Assembly: GCF_900101015.1 (NCBI RefSeq)
Contig: NZ_FNFZ01000023.1
Location: 1-64,000, forward strand
Length of the DNA: 64,000 bases
Origin: Sarcina sp. DSM 11001
GTDB taxonomy: Bacteria; Bacillota; Clostridia; Lachnospirales; Lachnospiraceae
Direction of reading: 5' to 3'
Shown: positions 15,853 to 25,743 of the stretch, one piece after another
Position numbering within the stretch: the stretch's first letter is position 1
Layout of the letters: each line of letters starts with the position of its first letter
Made by a program: the position numbers and the translations under genes
Notes under the pieces: generated by a model
Databases searched by the model: none
Seen by the model: only the letters and a program-made list of their open reading frames with translations
Told to the model about the DNA's origin: nothing

Positions 15853-16380
15853 ATGAAAGGTTGTGCGAAATTTCTTAATTTTATTGCATTTTTTGTGTTT
15901 CTGTCCATTTTAATCGTTTTCATCGGCGCCTGCGCAGCAATTGCGGTCGTCGGTTTTAAACCAGACATGATTACGGAGGATCTGCTTGACGCATTCAAAG
16001 CACTTACGATCAACGGAAAGCCTGTCACGATGGAGATTTTGACAGGGTTCAGGACTCCATTGCTCATTATGTTTGGAGCAACTATTCTGTGCCTGTTGAT
16101 CACACTTTTTACAATCGCGAACATCCGTGCCGCCTTAACAGAGGTCGGCCGTGGAGAACCCTTCTCATTCCGCTGCAGCAAGGCGCTTAATACGGCAGCG
16201 CTGCTGGTAGTTATCAACGGTCTTGCAGGTATTGCCTTAAGCACATACTCTGCCTGTATCTTTGGCGGGCTCTCTTTAGATGGAGGAACTGTACTTGGCT
16301 ATACAGTCAATCTTTCCTTTATTCTGGTCGCCGTTTTACTGAAGATGCTGTCCGGGATCTCTGAATTCGGCCGCGGATGA
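15853..16380 (+). CDS. DUF2975-like membrane protein
   Basis: A 175-residue protein with four predicted transmembrane helices (about residues 9-34, 72-95, 118-140 and 148-170). The 'ALTEVGRGEPFSFRCSKALNTAALLVVINGLAG' segment between helices 2 and 3 matches the GEPF motif of DUF2975 proteins. Function is unknown; DUF2975 genes often sit beside a small Cro-like repressor, which is not present here. The ATG follows AAGGGGGAG. The adjacent gene at 16454 is also a membrane protein but no joint role can be deduced. Confidence 0.65.
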   Translation: MKGCAKFLNFIAFFVFLSILIVFIGACAAIAVVGFKPDMITEDLLDAFKALTINGKPVTMEILTGFRTPLLIMFGATILCLLITLFTIANIRAALTEVGRGEPFSFRCSKALNTAALLVVINGLAGIALSTYSACIFGGLSLDGGTVLGYTVNLSFILVAVLLKMLSGISEFGRG

Positions 16381-16453
16381 TCTGTCTGTCCCGGGAAAGG
16401 TTTAATACATTCGGGGACATGGTCTCCTTCCACTATGATTAAGGAGAGATAAC

Positions 16454-17293
16454 GTGAAAGCAATAAACAATTACCTGAAAAGACTTCATAACAGGATCAA
16501 GGAAAATAAGGGTACGTTTATCCTGTACACGATCCTGCGGCTCATGGTGCTTGCCGCGCTGATCCGCAGCATCCTCATCCATAACTATGAGGGCGCGGCA
16601 GTATGCCTGCTGACTCTTGTATTGTTCATCCTCCCCAGCTTCCTGGAGGGTTCGCTGCAGGTGGAGATCCCCGGGCTCTTCCAGGGCATCATCTACTGTT
16701 TCATTTTCGCAGCGATGATCCTGGGAGAACTGCATAATTATTATACTAAAATCCCGATCTGGGACACGGCGCTTCATACTCTCAACGGCTTTCTGTTTGC
16801 GGCTGTGGGCTTTGTCACCATTGATCTGCTTAACCGGAACAGTAAAAATGTCCATCTTTCGCCGCTGTATCTGACCATGGTAGCCTTCTGCTTCTCTATG
16901 ACGATCGGTGTGCTTTGGGAGTTTATTGAGTGTGCCGGGGACCTGTTCTTTGGCCAGGACATGCAGAAGGACTTCATTGTGCAGGTCTTCCAGTCGTGTA
17001 AGCTGGATCCGACGAACAACCAGCAGGCGATCAAAGTGGCAGATATCATAAAAACTCAGATATTTACCGCCTCCGGCCAGGTTTTTGAAGTGGAGGGCGG
17101 CTATCTGGACATCGGTATCCTGGACACAATGAAGGACCTGCTGGTCAACCTCATCGGGGCGGTCGTTTTCTGCATCTTCGGTTTTGTTTATCTTCATTTC
17201 GGTTCCAAGAAGAAATTGGCAGCCTCTGTGGTAGAGGGACTGCGCATCCAGCCTGCGCCGGAAGAACCTGCTGAAGAGGAAGAAGAGGCTTAA
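16454..17293 (+). CDS. DUF2238/YjdF-like integral membrane protein
   Basis: A 279-residue protein with about six transmembrane helices. Conserved features are 'WDTALHTLNGFLFAAVGFVTIDLLNR' and 'FCFSMTIGVLWEFIECAGDLFFGQDMQKD', which resemble DUF2238 (YjdF-type) proteins. The C terminus is a very acidic tail (EEPAEEEEEA). AAGGAGAG lies before the ATG. Function is unknown. Confidence 0.65.
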   Translation: MKAINNYLKRLHNRIKENKGTFILYTILRLMVLAALIRSILIHNYEGAAVCLLTLVLFILPSFLEGSLQVEIPGLFQGIIYCFIFAAMILGELHNYYTKIPIWDTALHTLNGFLFAAVGFVTIDLLNRNSKNVHLSPLYLTMVAFCFSMTIGVLWEFIECAGDLFFGQDMQKDFIVQVFQSCKLDPTNNQQAIKVADIIKTQIFTASGQVFEVEGGYLDIGILDTMKDLLVNLIGAVVFCIFGFVYLHFGSKKKLAASVVEGLRIQPAPEEPAEEEEEA

Positions 17294-17471
17294 AAGCTGG
17301 CTGCAGAATATGCCGGAGATCTTTGCTGCTGTGGAGTGATACAGCTGTACAGGGATGATAAATCACGGGGCAGGGGTCTGGTCCGGCTGGTTCTGAGACT
17401 GGCCGGGCCGGTCACGCTTTTGCTGTGATCAGGAATCCGCACTGATCCCATCTGTATGGAGGGCATATTGG

Positions 17472-17936
17472 ATGAAACACCACTGTAACAGGGACCTCTT
17501 TGTGTCTGAACTGAATGATCTTCTGAATAATCCGGAGATCCAGCGCATGGCAGGATATGAACAGCATCAGGGAAATACCACGCTGCAGCATGTCCTCAAT
17601 GTCGCGATGGTCAGCTTCAGAATCGCGGACCGGCTGGGACTGGATATTGACGAGAGGGCGCTGGCAAAGGGCGCGGTCCTGCACGACTTTTATCTCTACA
17701 ATATCCCGGAAACAGGACTCAGCGACTACCGCCACGGCGTCAGCCACCCGGAACTGGCGGTCAGGAACGCGAAAAAGGTGATGTCCCTCAACAAAAAAGA
17801 GGAAAATATCATCCGCAGCCATATGTGGCCGCTGACACTTTTTCATCCGCCGCAGTCCAAAGAGGCAGTGGTTGTGATGATGGCGGATAAATACTGTGCG
17901 GTCCGGGAAATGGTTTTCCGGAAGAAAACGGTCTGA
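17472..17936 (+). CDS. HD-domain phosphohydrolase-like protein
   Basis: A 154-residue HD-domain protein. The metal-binding pattern is visible as His in 'TTLQHVLNVA', the His-Asp pair in 'KGAVLHDFYLYN', His in 'GVSHPELA' and Asp in 'MADKYCA'. HD proteins are metal-dependent phosphohydrolases acting on nucleotides or cyclic dinucleotides; the substrate is unknown. The ATG at 17472 follows GGAGGG by about 8 bases. It stands alone between a membrane protein gene and a large gap. Confidence 0.85.
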   Translation: MKHHCNRDLFVSELNDLLNNPEIQRMAGYEQHQGNTTLQHVLNVAMVSFRIADRLGLDIDERALAKGAVLHDFYLYNIPETGLSDYRHGVSHPELAVRNAKKVMSLNKKEENIIRSHMWPLTLFHPPQSKEAVVVMMADKYCAVREMVFRKKTV

Positions 17937-18476
17937 CAAGGTCCGTCCCCTTCTTTTGTGACGGTTTTCCGCGCTCAGAGCGCAGGTAGATTGACTGGAA
18001 TTTCATTTTTGTAATCATTTCTTCAACTGAATAGTGAATATAGCAAAAAGCGTTTGTTTTCAATCATTTTTGAAGACGGGCGCTTTCTTTTTTTACAAAG
18101 TCAGAAAGAAGATGAGACCGATGACAGAGCGGCGAGTTTTGAATACTCAAAACCGGCCACTATGGTGTTTTTCATCATGGAACGGTACCAGGAGAACGGC
18201 GCTTTGCCGGGGACCTGAAAATGGAACATCTTGGACTGAACCTGGGACTCCCGCTTGACAGCTTGGACAGCAGATGCTAATATGCACATGTTAGATAAGA
18301 CTAACTATCTTCTACTGTTAACTTTCTGTTTTCATTAAAATCGTCGATCGATACCATCGGGTGATTATCGAGCAGGAACTGGAATTTGTACAAACAGGAA
18401 CCGGGCAGCGGTAAAGCCCGGACCGGGATAAGGGTCTGTAACTGTAAACAGGTATAAAGAAAAGAAAGGAGACAAT
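17937..18476. other. Gap before the giant surface protease gene
   Basis: Starts with a Family B fragment (GGTCCGTCCCCTTCTTTTGT, 17940-17959). At about 18110-18260 a plus-strand stretch reads DETDDRAASFEYSKPATMVFFIMERYQENGALPG and then, one base out, KMEHLGLNLGLPLD; it looks like a decayed coding fragment but is not recognised. A CCGGGC-AGCGGTAAA-GCCCGG hairpin (about 18402-18422) lies in the leader. AAAGAAAGGAG is the ribosome site for the next gene. Confidence 0.4.
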
Positions 18477-21400
18477 ATGAGACGAAAAGGCTTGGCATTG
18501 AGCAGAAGGCTGGCATCGTGCCTCCTGGCCGCCACCCTGGCTGCGGGGCTGGCGGCGCCTCAGGCTGCCGTTTATGCCGGCGAACCGGATGCGGTTTTGG
18601 AGGAGGAAACAGGGTCGGGAGAAGACATGTACACAGACCCGGATGAGGACGTGCCCGAGGAAACGGAAGATCCCTCTTTGGATCTGTATCCTGATGCAGC
18701 GGAAGATTCCTATTCCGAACCGTATTCTGATCCATATGTCGATGCTTCTCCGTATATTGATCCTTCGGAAGATGCAGAGAATACAGATGCGCCGATAGAA
18801 GATACGGCGCAGGAAGGTCTGGTGCCGGAGGGCGCGTCAGAGGATGAACCGCAGTATGAAGAAGCGCCGGAGAATGATGAGTATCAGGAAGGCGCTGTGG
18901 ATGCAGAGTCTGCCGGGAACGAGGAAGATGCAGAATTTGACGGAAATGACGAGGACGCAGAGCCTGTCGGAAGCGGCGAAGAAGCCGACAGCCCGGAGGA
19001 AGTCTCGTCCGAAGACGCAGCCGTGAGTGCTGATCCGGAAGCGTCTCCCGGAGAAATCTTTTCCTACGGGAGAGGCACTGAGGAGGATCCTTACGTGATC
19101 GATAACGCGGACCAGATGTACGCCTTCGCCGCGTCCCTGGGAGCGGAACTTGACTACAGCGGCTGCACCATCGTCCTGAGCGCGGATATCGACCTCTCCG
19201 ACAGGGAATGGACGCCGGTCGGCCTCGGTGAATATGCCTTTGCGGGAACCTTTGATGGAATGGGGTACTGCATCAGCGGTATGCACCTGGGGACGCAGGA
19301 GGCAGCCGCGCAGGCGGAGCCGGAGCACCCTTGCTTTGGTTTGTTCGGCACCTTGGGAGAGACCGCCGTCGTCAGGAACGTGAATCTGGTAAACGTCTTC
19401 GTCAACGGACAATGGCCGGGCTCCTCCTGTGTCGCGGGCATTGCGGGCAATATGGACGCTGTGCAGGATGACTCCCCCGCAGGGGCATGGGTGGATAACT
19501 GCCACGTGGATGGCATGATCACTGCTGTCCAGGACAGCGGCGAGCTTTTCATCGGCGGCATCGCGGCCTGCCAGAACGAGGGCGCAATCACAAACTGCAG
19601 CACGGAACTCATCCTGTCCGGAACGGTCGTGGAAGGAGACGCGGCTAAGGTCGGCGGTATTGTGGCCCAGGTCAACAGCGGCCTGGTCGCCAACTGCTGG
19701 TCCGACAGCGAGCTCAGCGGCAGTGCTGAGAGCGAAAACGGACTCGAAGGCATTACGGCTGTCGGCGGACTGGCCGCCGTGGATGCGGGCGACGTCGTGG
19801 GCTGCCGTGTCAGCGGCAGTATTACTGCAGAAAAAGGCTCCTCTTATACGGGCATGGTTTCCGGCTTGGTAGAGGCCGGAGGCAGGGCCTGCAGCAGCTG
19901 GTTTGACGGGGACAGCGTCATGACGGCCGGCGGGGAGGCGGTCACACCTCCCGCACCGATTGGCGGGGGAGTCCCTGTGAGTACATCCGGAGACGGGGCA
20001 GACTACAGCGACGAAGCCGAATCAATCGCGGCCATTGACGCGGAAGACGCTGCCGGCGCTCCCGCGGGTGAAATGTACTACGACGGGATTGCGGAGGGCC
20101 TCCAGGCTTACGCGCCGGCGGATTGCGAGCAGGTCGCTGATGCGCTGAACGCGGAATTTGCCGAGTATCCGGTCAATATCACCTTATACGAGATCCCTGA
20201 TGACGCACTGTTTACCTGGGCCTTTATCGATGGCAGGGTGGTCCTGACGGGCGAAAGGATCGTCGCATCCTATATGGAACCCGCGGCGGAAACAGATGCG
20301 CAGCCCGGGGAGGATTTCCGGGACGACATCGACGGCTCTGCCGAAGATGCCGGGGAGATCATCACGAATGCCGGGGAGGATTTCGAAGAGAAAGACGGCT
20401 CCGGAGAAGAGGAAACTGCCGCTGTCATCTCCGGGACTGATGAAGATGCCAGGGAGATCATCGCCGATTCCGGGGAGGATGTCGAGGATAAAGACGGCTC
20501 CGGAGAGGAGGAAGCTGCCGGCGCCATCCCCGGGACTGATGAAGATGCCGCGGAGAGCGTCACAGGTTCCGGAAAGGATGATAAGGAAAAGGATAAGGAC
20601 GGCTCCGGAGACGGGGAAACTGCCGACGTAGTCCCCGAAATCGACGAAGAACAGGCCTTCGGAGAAGCCCTTTCCGGCGCGGCTGGCGGCCCGCGGGGGG
20701 AGGCCCCTGTGTTCCAGTCCGGGAAAAATTTCGGCGGGATACAGACGGATTCTTTGCTGAGCGCGGCACAGACACTGGACGGGGGCTTTGTGGCCATGGG
20801 TTATTCCATGGGCGAAAGCCAGGATCCGGAGTGGACGCACAGCGGAAAAGCTTCCAACAACGACGCGATCCTGCTCAAATTTGACCAGGACCACAAGCTT
20901 CAGTGGTCGAAGGCATACGGCGGAGAAGGAGTGGAGGTCTTCAACAGCATGGACGTTCTCGCCGATGGGCGCATCGCGGCCCTCGGGCGGGCATCCTTCG
21001 AGAGCGCGGATCAGAACATCAAGGGTGTTTCCTGGTATCTGCTCCTCGTCAACCCTGACGATCCGGACGACTATGTGGATTACCGCATCGGCGGTACTTC
21101 GGGAGACCAGGGTTATGGCGTCGCGGCGACGGCGGACGGGGGCTTCGTGCTGGCAGGATGGAGCGCCAGCAAGTCCGGTTTCTTCACCTCGTCCGAAGAC
21201 CAGACGAATTACAGGGACACGGTCCAGCTCTGGGAACCGCAGGACGGCACGGATGACGGGATCCCCAACCGCGTAGCGGGGAGTGGTTCCGACACAATCG
21301 TGGTGAAATTCGACAGCAGCGGCGAGCCGGTATTTACATCTCTGCACAACTACGGCGTCATGGAGGACGCCTATAACATGTCGAGTCCCAGTGAGCGCCT

Positions 21401-24400
21401 GACGGATATGACAGTGGATGCGAATGGCGACATCTATATCGTGGGCTACCACAACGTGGCGAAGAACGTTCAGGACGCGTTCGTTGCGAAACTGGACGGC
21501 TCTGACGGATCCCTTATCTGGCACCGCTCCGCGGGGCGCGACAATAACAAGATGACAGAGGTTCCTGCCACTGAGCTCGAGAAGATCAAGGCGGAGTACA
21601 ATGGCGTTGCCGTGCTGGCCGACGGGACCATCGTGGTATCCGGCGAGGCGGACAACGATGCGGCGAGTGAGGAGGCCTGGAGGGTCTACGGTGCCAACGA
21701 TGCCCTCTGGGTGCATTACAGCGCTGACGGCGAGGTGCTCGGCTCTCATTGCCTGGGGACCATCTGCTACCGCACGACGGACGACATCGGCAGCAAGCAC
21801 GCCAGCGTCACGGCGACCCCGGACGGGGGCTTTATCTTCGCGGGCACGCAGTCCGGCGTCATGCAGTCGGACGAGCTGGTGGCGGAAGGCTACGATTTCG
21901 GCAACTATGGCGCGCAGGACGGCGTGCTGGTCAAATATGACGTCGACGGCCATGTCGAGTGGTCCGAGAATTACGGCACCCGCCAGGGCGACTGGATCAA
22001 CTGCGTCCTTGCTTTTGACGACGGCGAGCTGCTCGTCGTGGGCGAGTCCAACGGGCGCAACGGGATCCCCGCCTGGAGTAATAACGGCGGTATCGACGGT
22101 GTGATCATGTCCACCGGCTTCTATCCCGACGCCTATACCGAGCCTGTCAATACAGCATCGAATGGAGATGTCGTCTGGGCAGACGGCAGCTATACCGCCA
22201 CCGGAGACGGCCATGGCGGAAAAGACGCCATCCGCGTGACCACCCGGGTCGAGGACGGGAAAATTGCCTCCGTGACCGGTGAGAGCCTGCTCGAGACGGA
22301 AAGTTACTACTCCAGAGCGGCTGCTCTGTACGAGATCATCGTGGAGAGGCAGACCACCGACATCGACGTCGTGTCGAGGGCAACCATGTCCTCCCGGGGT
22401 ATTCTGGAGGCCACGGAAAAGACGCTGGGCCAGGCCGCGGCCGCCCATACGGACGCCCTGATCGCCGCCATTGACGGGGCCGAGGACACGGAAGCCGCCG
22501 TCAGGGCCGCTGCCGCCGCTTACGCCGAGCTGGGAAGCTATGCCGCCGGCCTGGTCCAGGGCCTGGATGAGCTGAAGGCTGCCGCCGCCGGGTTCGGCAT
22601 CGTGATCGAGTCGAGGGCAGACAGATACGAAGCCATCACGGAGACCCGCCCCGAGGCCGGGACTGACCTTAGCCACAACGACACATATTACAAGCTGCAG
22701 GAAAAATATCTCAACCTCATCAATGCCCAGGTTTTTGAAAAGAAGGGCCTGGACGGTGATGGCATCACCATTGCCGTGATCGACAGTGGTGTAACTCCCG
22801 CGCATCGGGACATCGACTACGATCGGATCCTGGACGGTTACAATTATGACGACGGTGCTGAAATGAAGGCGGACGCCCTTATAGATGAATCCGGGCACGG
22901 GACTGCCGTAACCGGGATCCTGACGGCGAAGGCGGACAACGGCATCGGAGTAGCGGGCCTGTTCCCGAAGCTGAAGGTAGTCCCCCTGAAGGTCACGCCC
23001 AGCAAGAAGCTCGACGATGCCTCCAGCCTCATGATCGCACAGGCCATCAATGACGCAGTCGACATTTACCATGTCGACGTGATCACCACCAGCCTCGAGG
23101 TCAAGGACACGGACGAACTCGCGGCCGCAGTCCGGCACGCCGAGGAAAGCAAGGTCATTGTCACCGGCGCCGCAGGCAACAGCTCCAAGGCGGAAAACAA
23201 CGGCGAAGATCCTTACGTGTATCCGGCTGCCTACGACGAGGTCATCAGCGTCGGCGCGGTGGATCTGAACGGAACGGTCCGTTCCACCTCGCAGAAAAAC
23301 GACAAGGTCCTGGTCACTGCCCCCGGTGAGGGCATTGCGGTTCTGGATCTGAGCCGGAATGACCGCTGCAAGCTGGCGGAGGGTACATCCTACGCATCCC
23401 CTCTGGCTGCCGCTATGGCTGTCGCCGCAAAACAGCATGACAGGGACATCACACCCGAACAGTTCAGGGAAATGCTGAAGGCTACTGCCCGCGATGCGGG
23501 TCCGGAGGGCTTCGACAATTCCTACGGCTACGGCATCGTGGACTACGCCGCGTTCTACCGCGCCCTTTTCGGGATCACAACGCAGTATGAGATTACCCTG
23601 AACAGGACGGAGCTTACGATCACGGAAGGAAAGAGCATGCCGCTCAGTGCGGTCGTGGCTCCTGCGGACGCGGAAAACAGAAAGGTTCTCTGGAGCAGCA
23701 GCGACGAAGCAGTCGCAACAGTGGACGGGCAGGGCAGAGTCACCGCCATCGCCCCCGGGGAGGCGAAGATCACCGCAGCCTGCGACGGCGACGACACGGT
23801 ATTCGCAGTCTGCGCGGTCACGGTCGAAAAGGCTCCTGAGATTGAGAAGCTCGAAGTTCCCTCCAACGGGACCCCGAATGACGGTACGTATGAAGGAACC
23901 GCCGTCGTGGAGGACTTCGGATACTCCGTTACCTTCAAGGCCGCTTTCAGCGGCGGTAAGCTCGCTTCGCTGACGGATTTCTCTTTAAAGAATAACGATG
24001 ATGAGGACAATGAGGACTTTGCGGGCTATGCCTGGGATACCATCAGGGAGAAACTCCTCGGGCAGCCGGCGTCCGTGGACATCGTCTCCGGCGCGACCCA
24101 CTCCTCCAGGGCCATAATGGAAGCCTATAAGGATGCTTACGCCAAGGCCATTGCCATCAGATACGGGATCACACTGAACAAAACGAAGCTTTCGCTCACG
24201 GCAGGAAAAAGCGAGACACTTGCCGCTACTGTCACCCCCGCTGATGCGGAAAACAAAGAGGTTCTCTGGAGCACAAGCAATGCCGCTGTCGCTACAGTAG
24301 ACGCGGCCGGAAAGATCACCGCTGTCGCCCCCGGCAGGGCTACGATCACCGCGACAGCCGCCGCGGCAGACGCAGCCGATACCGGAGCTACGGCAGCCTG

Positions 24401-25427
24401 CGAAGTGACAGTCACGAAGCCTGTCTCCTCGATCAAACTGGACAAGACCAGCGCCTCCATTCTCAGAGGAAAGACAGTCACACTCAAAGCGACTGTATCT
24501 CCCTCTGACGCCGGAAACAAGGCAGTCGCCTGGTCCAGCAGCGACAAGAAGATCGCGACTGTGGACTCCAAGGGCCTTGTCAAGGGCGTTGCAAAGGGTA
24601 CCGCTACGATCACGGCTAAGGCAAAAGACGGCAGCGGCGTGAAAGCCGCCTGCAAGATCACAGTCAGACAGCCTGTCACCAAGATCACCCTCAGCAAGAC
24701 ATCAGCCTCGATCCTGAGGAACAAGACAATTACCCTCAAGGCCACCGCAGGCCCTTCCTCCGCCAACGACAAGTCTGTCGCCTGGACGACCAGCAACAAG
24801 AAGGTCGCTACAGTGAACTCCAAGGGTGTCGTCAAGGGTATCGCCAAGGGAACCGCGACGATCACGGCGACGGCCAGAGACGGCAGCAAGGTCAAGGCTG
24901 CCTGCAAGATCACGGTCAGACAGCCCGTCACCAAGATCACACTCAATAAGAAATCGGCCTCGATCCTGAGGAATAAGACAATTACCCTCAAGGCCACCGC
25001 GGGCCCTTCCTCCGCCAATGACAAGTCTGTCACCTGGACGACCAGCAACAAGAAGATTGCCACAGTGAACTCCAAGGGTGTCGTCAAGGGCATCGCCAAG
25101 GGAACCGCGACGATCACAGCGACCGCAAAGGACGGCAGCAAGGTCAAGGCCGCCTGCAAGATCACGGTCAGACAGCCCGTCACGAAACTGACGATCAACA
25201 AGACCAAACTCACTGTGAAGAAGGGTAAGACCACCACCCTCAAAGTGACAGTCGCACCTTCCTCCGCCAATGACAAATCCCTCAAGTGGACCACCAGCAA
25301 TAAGAATATTGCGACCGTGACCCAGAAGGGTGTCGTCAAGGGTATAAAGAAGGGAACCGTGACGATCACAGCCGCCGCACGGGACGGCAGCGGTAAAAAA
25401 GTCACCTGCAAGGTAACTGTCAATTGA
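18477..25427 (+). CDS. Giant secreted subtilase with two FMN-binding domains and Big_2 repeats
   Basis: A 2316-residue exported protein. Order: signal peptide (1 to about 36); acidic Glu/Asp/Tyr-rich stretch to about 190; a GLUG/beta-helix-like region (GRGTEEDPYVIDNADQMYAFA...) to about 480; three imperfect acidic repeats at about 610-720; a beta-propeller-like region with repeated 'DGGFVLAGWS' motifs to about 1230; an FMN-binding domain (about 1236-1330, SRATMSS); a subtilisin-type S8 protease domain with Asp1436 (DSG), His1474 (GHGT) and Ser1638 (GTSYASP); one Big_2 domain; a second FMN-binding domain (about 1800-1890) with SGATHSS; and about five further Big_2 domains, the last four nearly identical. 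SGAT[ST] motifs can hold covalent FMN. No LPXTG motif or terminal transmembrane segment is present. It stands alone. A role combining proteolysis with surface redox chemistry is inference. Confidence 0.9.
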   Translation: MRRKGLALSRRLASCLLAATLAAGLAAPQAAVYAGEPDAVLEEETGSGEDMYTDPDEDVPEETEDPSLDLYPDAAEDSYSEPYSDPYVDASPYIDPSEDAENTDAPIEDTAQEGLVPEGASEDEPQYEEAPENDEYQEGAVDAESAGNEEDAEFDGNDEDAEPVGSGEEADSPEEVSSEDAAVSADPEASPGEIFSYGRGTEEDPYVIDNADQMYAFAASLGAELDYSGCTIVLSADIDLSDREWTPVGLGEYAFAGTFDGMGYCISGMHLGTQEAAAQAEPEHPCFGLFGTLGETAVVRNVNLVNVFVNGQWPGSSCVAGIAGNMDAVQDDSPAGAWVDNCHVDGMITAVQDSGELFIGGIAACQNEGAITNCSTELILSGTVVEGDAAKVGGIVAQVNSGLVANCWSDSELSGSAESENGLEGITAVGGLAAVDAGDVVGCRVSGSITAEKGSSYTGMVSGLVEAGGRACSSWFDGDSVMTAGGEAVTPPAPIGGGVPVSTSGDGADYSDEAESIAAIDAEDAAGAPAGEMYYDGIAEGLQAYAPADCEQVADALNAEFAEYPVNITLYEIPDDALFTWAFIDGRVVLTGERIVASYMEPAAETDAQPGEDFRDDIDGSAEDAGEIITNAGEDFEEKDGSGEEETAAVISGTDEDAREIIADSGEDVEDKDGSGEEEAAGAIPGTDEDAAESVTGSGKDDKEKDKDGSGDGETADVVPEIDEEQAFGEALSGAAGGPRGEAPVFQSGKNFGGIQTDSLLSAAQTLDGGFVAMGYSMGESQDPEWTHSGKASNNDAILLKFDQDHKLQWSKAYGGEGVEVFNSMDVLADGRIAALGRASFESADQNIKGVSWYLLLVNPDDPDDYVDYRIGGTSGDQGYGVAATADGGFVLAGWSASKSGFFTSSEDQTNYRDTVQLWEPQDGTDDGIPNRVAGSGSDTIVVKFDSSGEPVFTSLHNYGVMEDAYNMSSPSERLTDMTVDANGDIYIVGYHNVAKNVQDAFVAKLDGSDGSLIWHRSAGRDNNKMTEVPATELEKIKAEYNGVAVLADGTIVVSGEADNDAASEEAWRVYGANDALWVHYSADGEVLGSHCLGTICYRTTDDIGSKHASVTATPDGGFIFAGTQSGVMQSDELVAEGYDFGNYGAQDGVLVKYDVDGHVEWSENYGTRQGDWINCVLAFDDGELLVVGESNGRNGIPAWSNNGGIDGVIMSTGFYPDAYTEPVNTASNGDVVWADGSYTATGDGHGGKDAIRVTTRVEDGKIASVTGESLLETESYYSRAAALYEIIVERQTTDIDVVSRATMSSRGILEATEKTLGQAAAAHTDALIAAIDGAEDTEAAVRAAAAAYAELGSYAAGLVQGLDELKAAAAGFGIVIESRADRYEAITETRPEAGTDLSHNDTYYKLQEKYLNLINAQVFEKKGLDGDGITIAVIDSGVTPAHRDIDYDRILDGYNYDDGAEMKADALIDESGHGTAVTGILTAKADNGIGVAGLFPKLKVVPLKVTPSKKLDDASSLMIAQAINDAVDIYHVDVITTSLEVKDTDELAAAVRHAEESKVIVTGAAGNSSKAENNGEDPYVYPAAYDEVISVGAVDLNGTVRSTSQKNDKVLVTAPGEGIAVLDLSRNDRCKLAEGTSYASPLAAAMAVAAKQHDRDITPEQFREMLKATARDAGPEGFDNSYGYGIVDYAAFYRALFGITTQYEITLNRTELTITEGKSMPLSAVVAPADAENRKVLWSSSDEAVATVDGQGRVTAIAPGEAKITAACDGDDTVFAVCAVTVEKAPEIEKLEVPSNGTPNDGTYEGTAVVEDFGYSVTFKAAFSGGKLASLTDFSLKNNDDEDNEDFAGYAWDTIREKLLGQPASVDIVSGATHSSRAIMEAYKDAYAKAIAIRYGITLNKTKLSLTAGKSETLAATVTPADAENKEVLWSTSNAAVATVDAAGKITAVAPGRATITATAAAADAADTGATAACEVTVTKPVSSIKLDKTSASILRGKTVTLKATVSPSDAGNKAVAWSSSDKKIATVDSKGLVKGVAKGTATITAKAKDGSGVKAACKITVRQPVTKITLSKTSASILRNKTITLKATAGPSSANDKSVAWTTSNKKVATVNSKGVVKGIAKGTATITATARDGSKVKAACKITVRQPVTKITLNKKSASILRNKTITLKATAGPSSANDKSVTWTTSNKKIATVNSKGVVKGIAKGTATITATAKDGSKVKAACKITVRQPVTKLTINKTKLTVKKGKTTTLKVTVAPSSANDKSLKWTTSNKNIATVTQKGVVKGIKKGTVTITAAARDGSGKKVTCKVTVN

Positions 25428-25606
25428 TCTGGTCTGCAGATTTGACTAAAATAGAAGGGAAGCTTCAAGACGAGTGGAATTCAGATTTATCCTGGATACA
25501 GACTGATTATATATCGCCGAAATCTGATATTTCACGGCAGGGTTCAACAGCTTTTCATCAAACCCGCTCTTTTGTCCATACTGGATAAATTTGAAAAATA
25601 AATATT

Positions 25607-25677
25607 GAAAAGCCCCTCGCGACGGTACTGAAAGGGCAGAACAAAATCTGCATCAGAACTGCCGTGAAGGGCTTTCT
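25607..25677. repeat. Family D hairpin repeat, copy 1
   Basis: GAAAAGCCCCTCGCGACGGT pairs roughly with ACTGCCGTGAAGGGCTTTC. Related copies, more alike to each other, lie at 49119-49180 and 49788-49850. It is placed where a terminator for the giant gene and the convergent gene would be expected. Confidence 0.6.
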
Positions 25678-25743
25678 CCATTTTGTATAAAACTCCCCCC
25701 GCCGCGTTTTAAACACGGATCAAATCATGTGGTTTTCGGCAGC

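Noticed and set aside
20184-23438. A 1084-codon open frame on the minus strand
   Set aside because: It lies wholly antisense to the giant subtilase gene, whose high GC at third positions keeps the opposite frame open. The product (many Val, Gly, His, Arg) matches no family and has no ribosome site.
24137-25468. A 443-codon minus-strand frame with hydrophobic repeats
   Set aside because: It is the antisense reading of the Big_2 repeats; its apparent repeats mirror those of the real gene.
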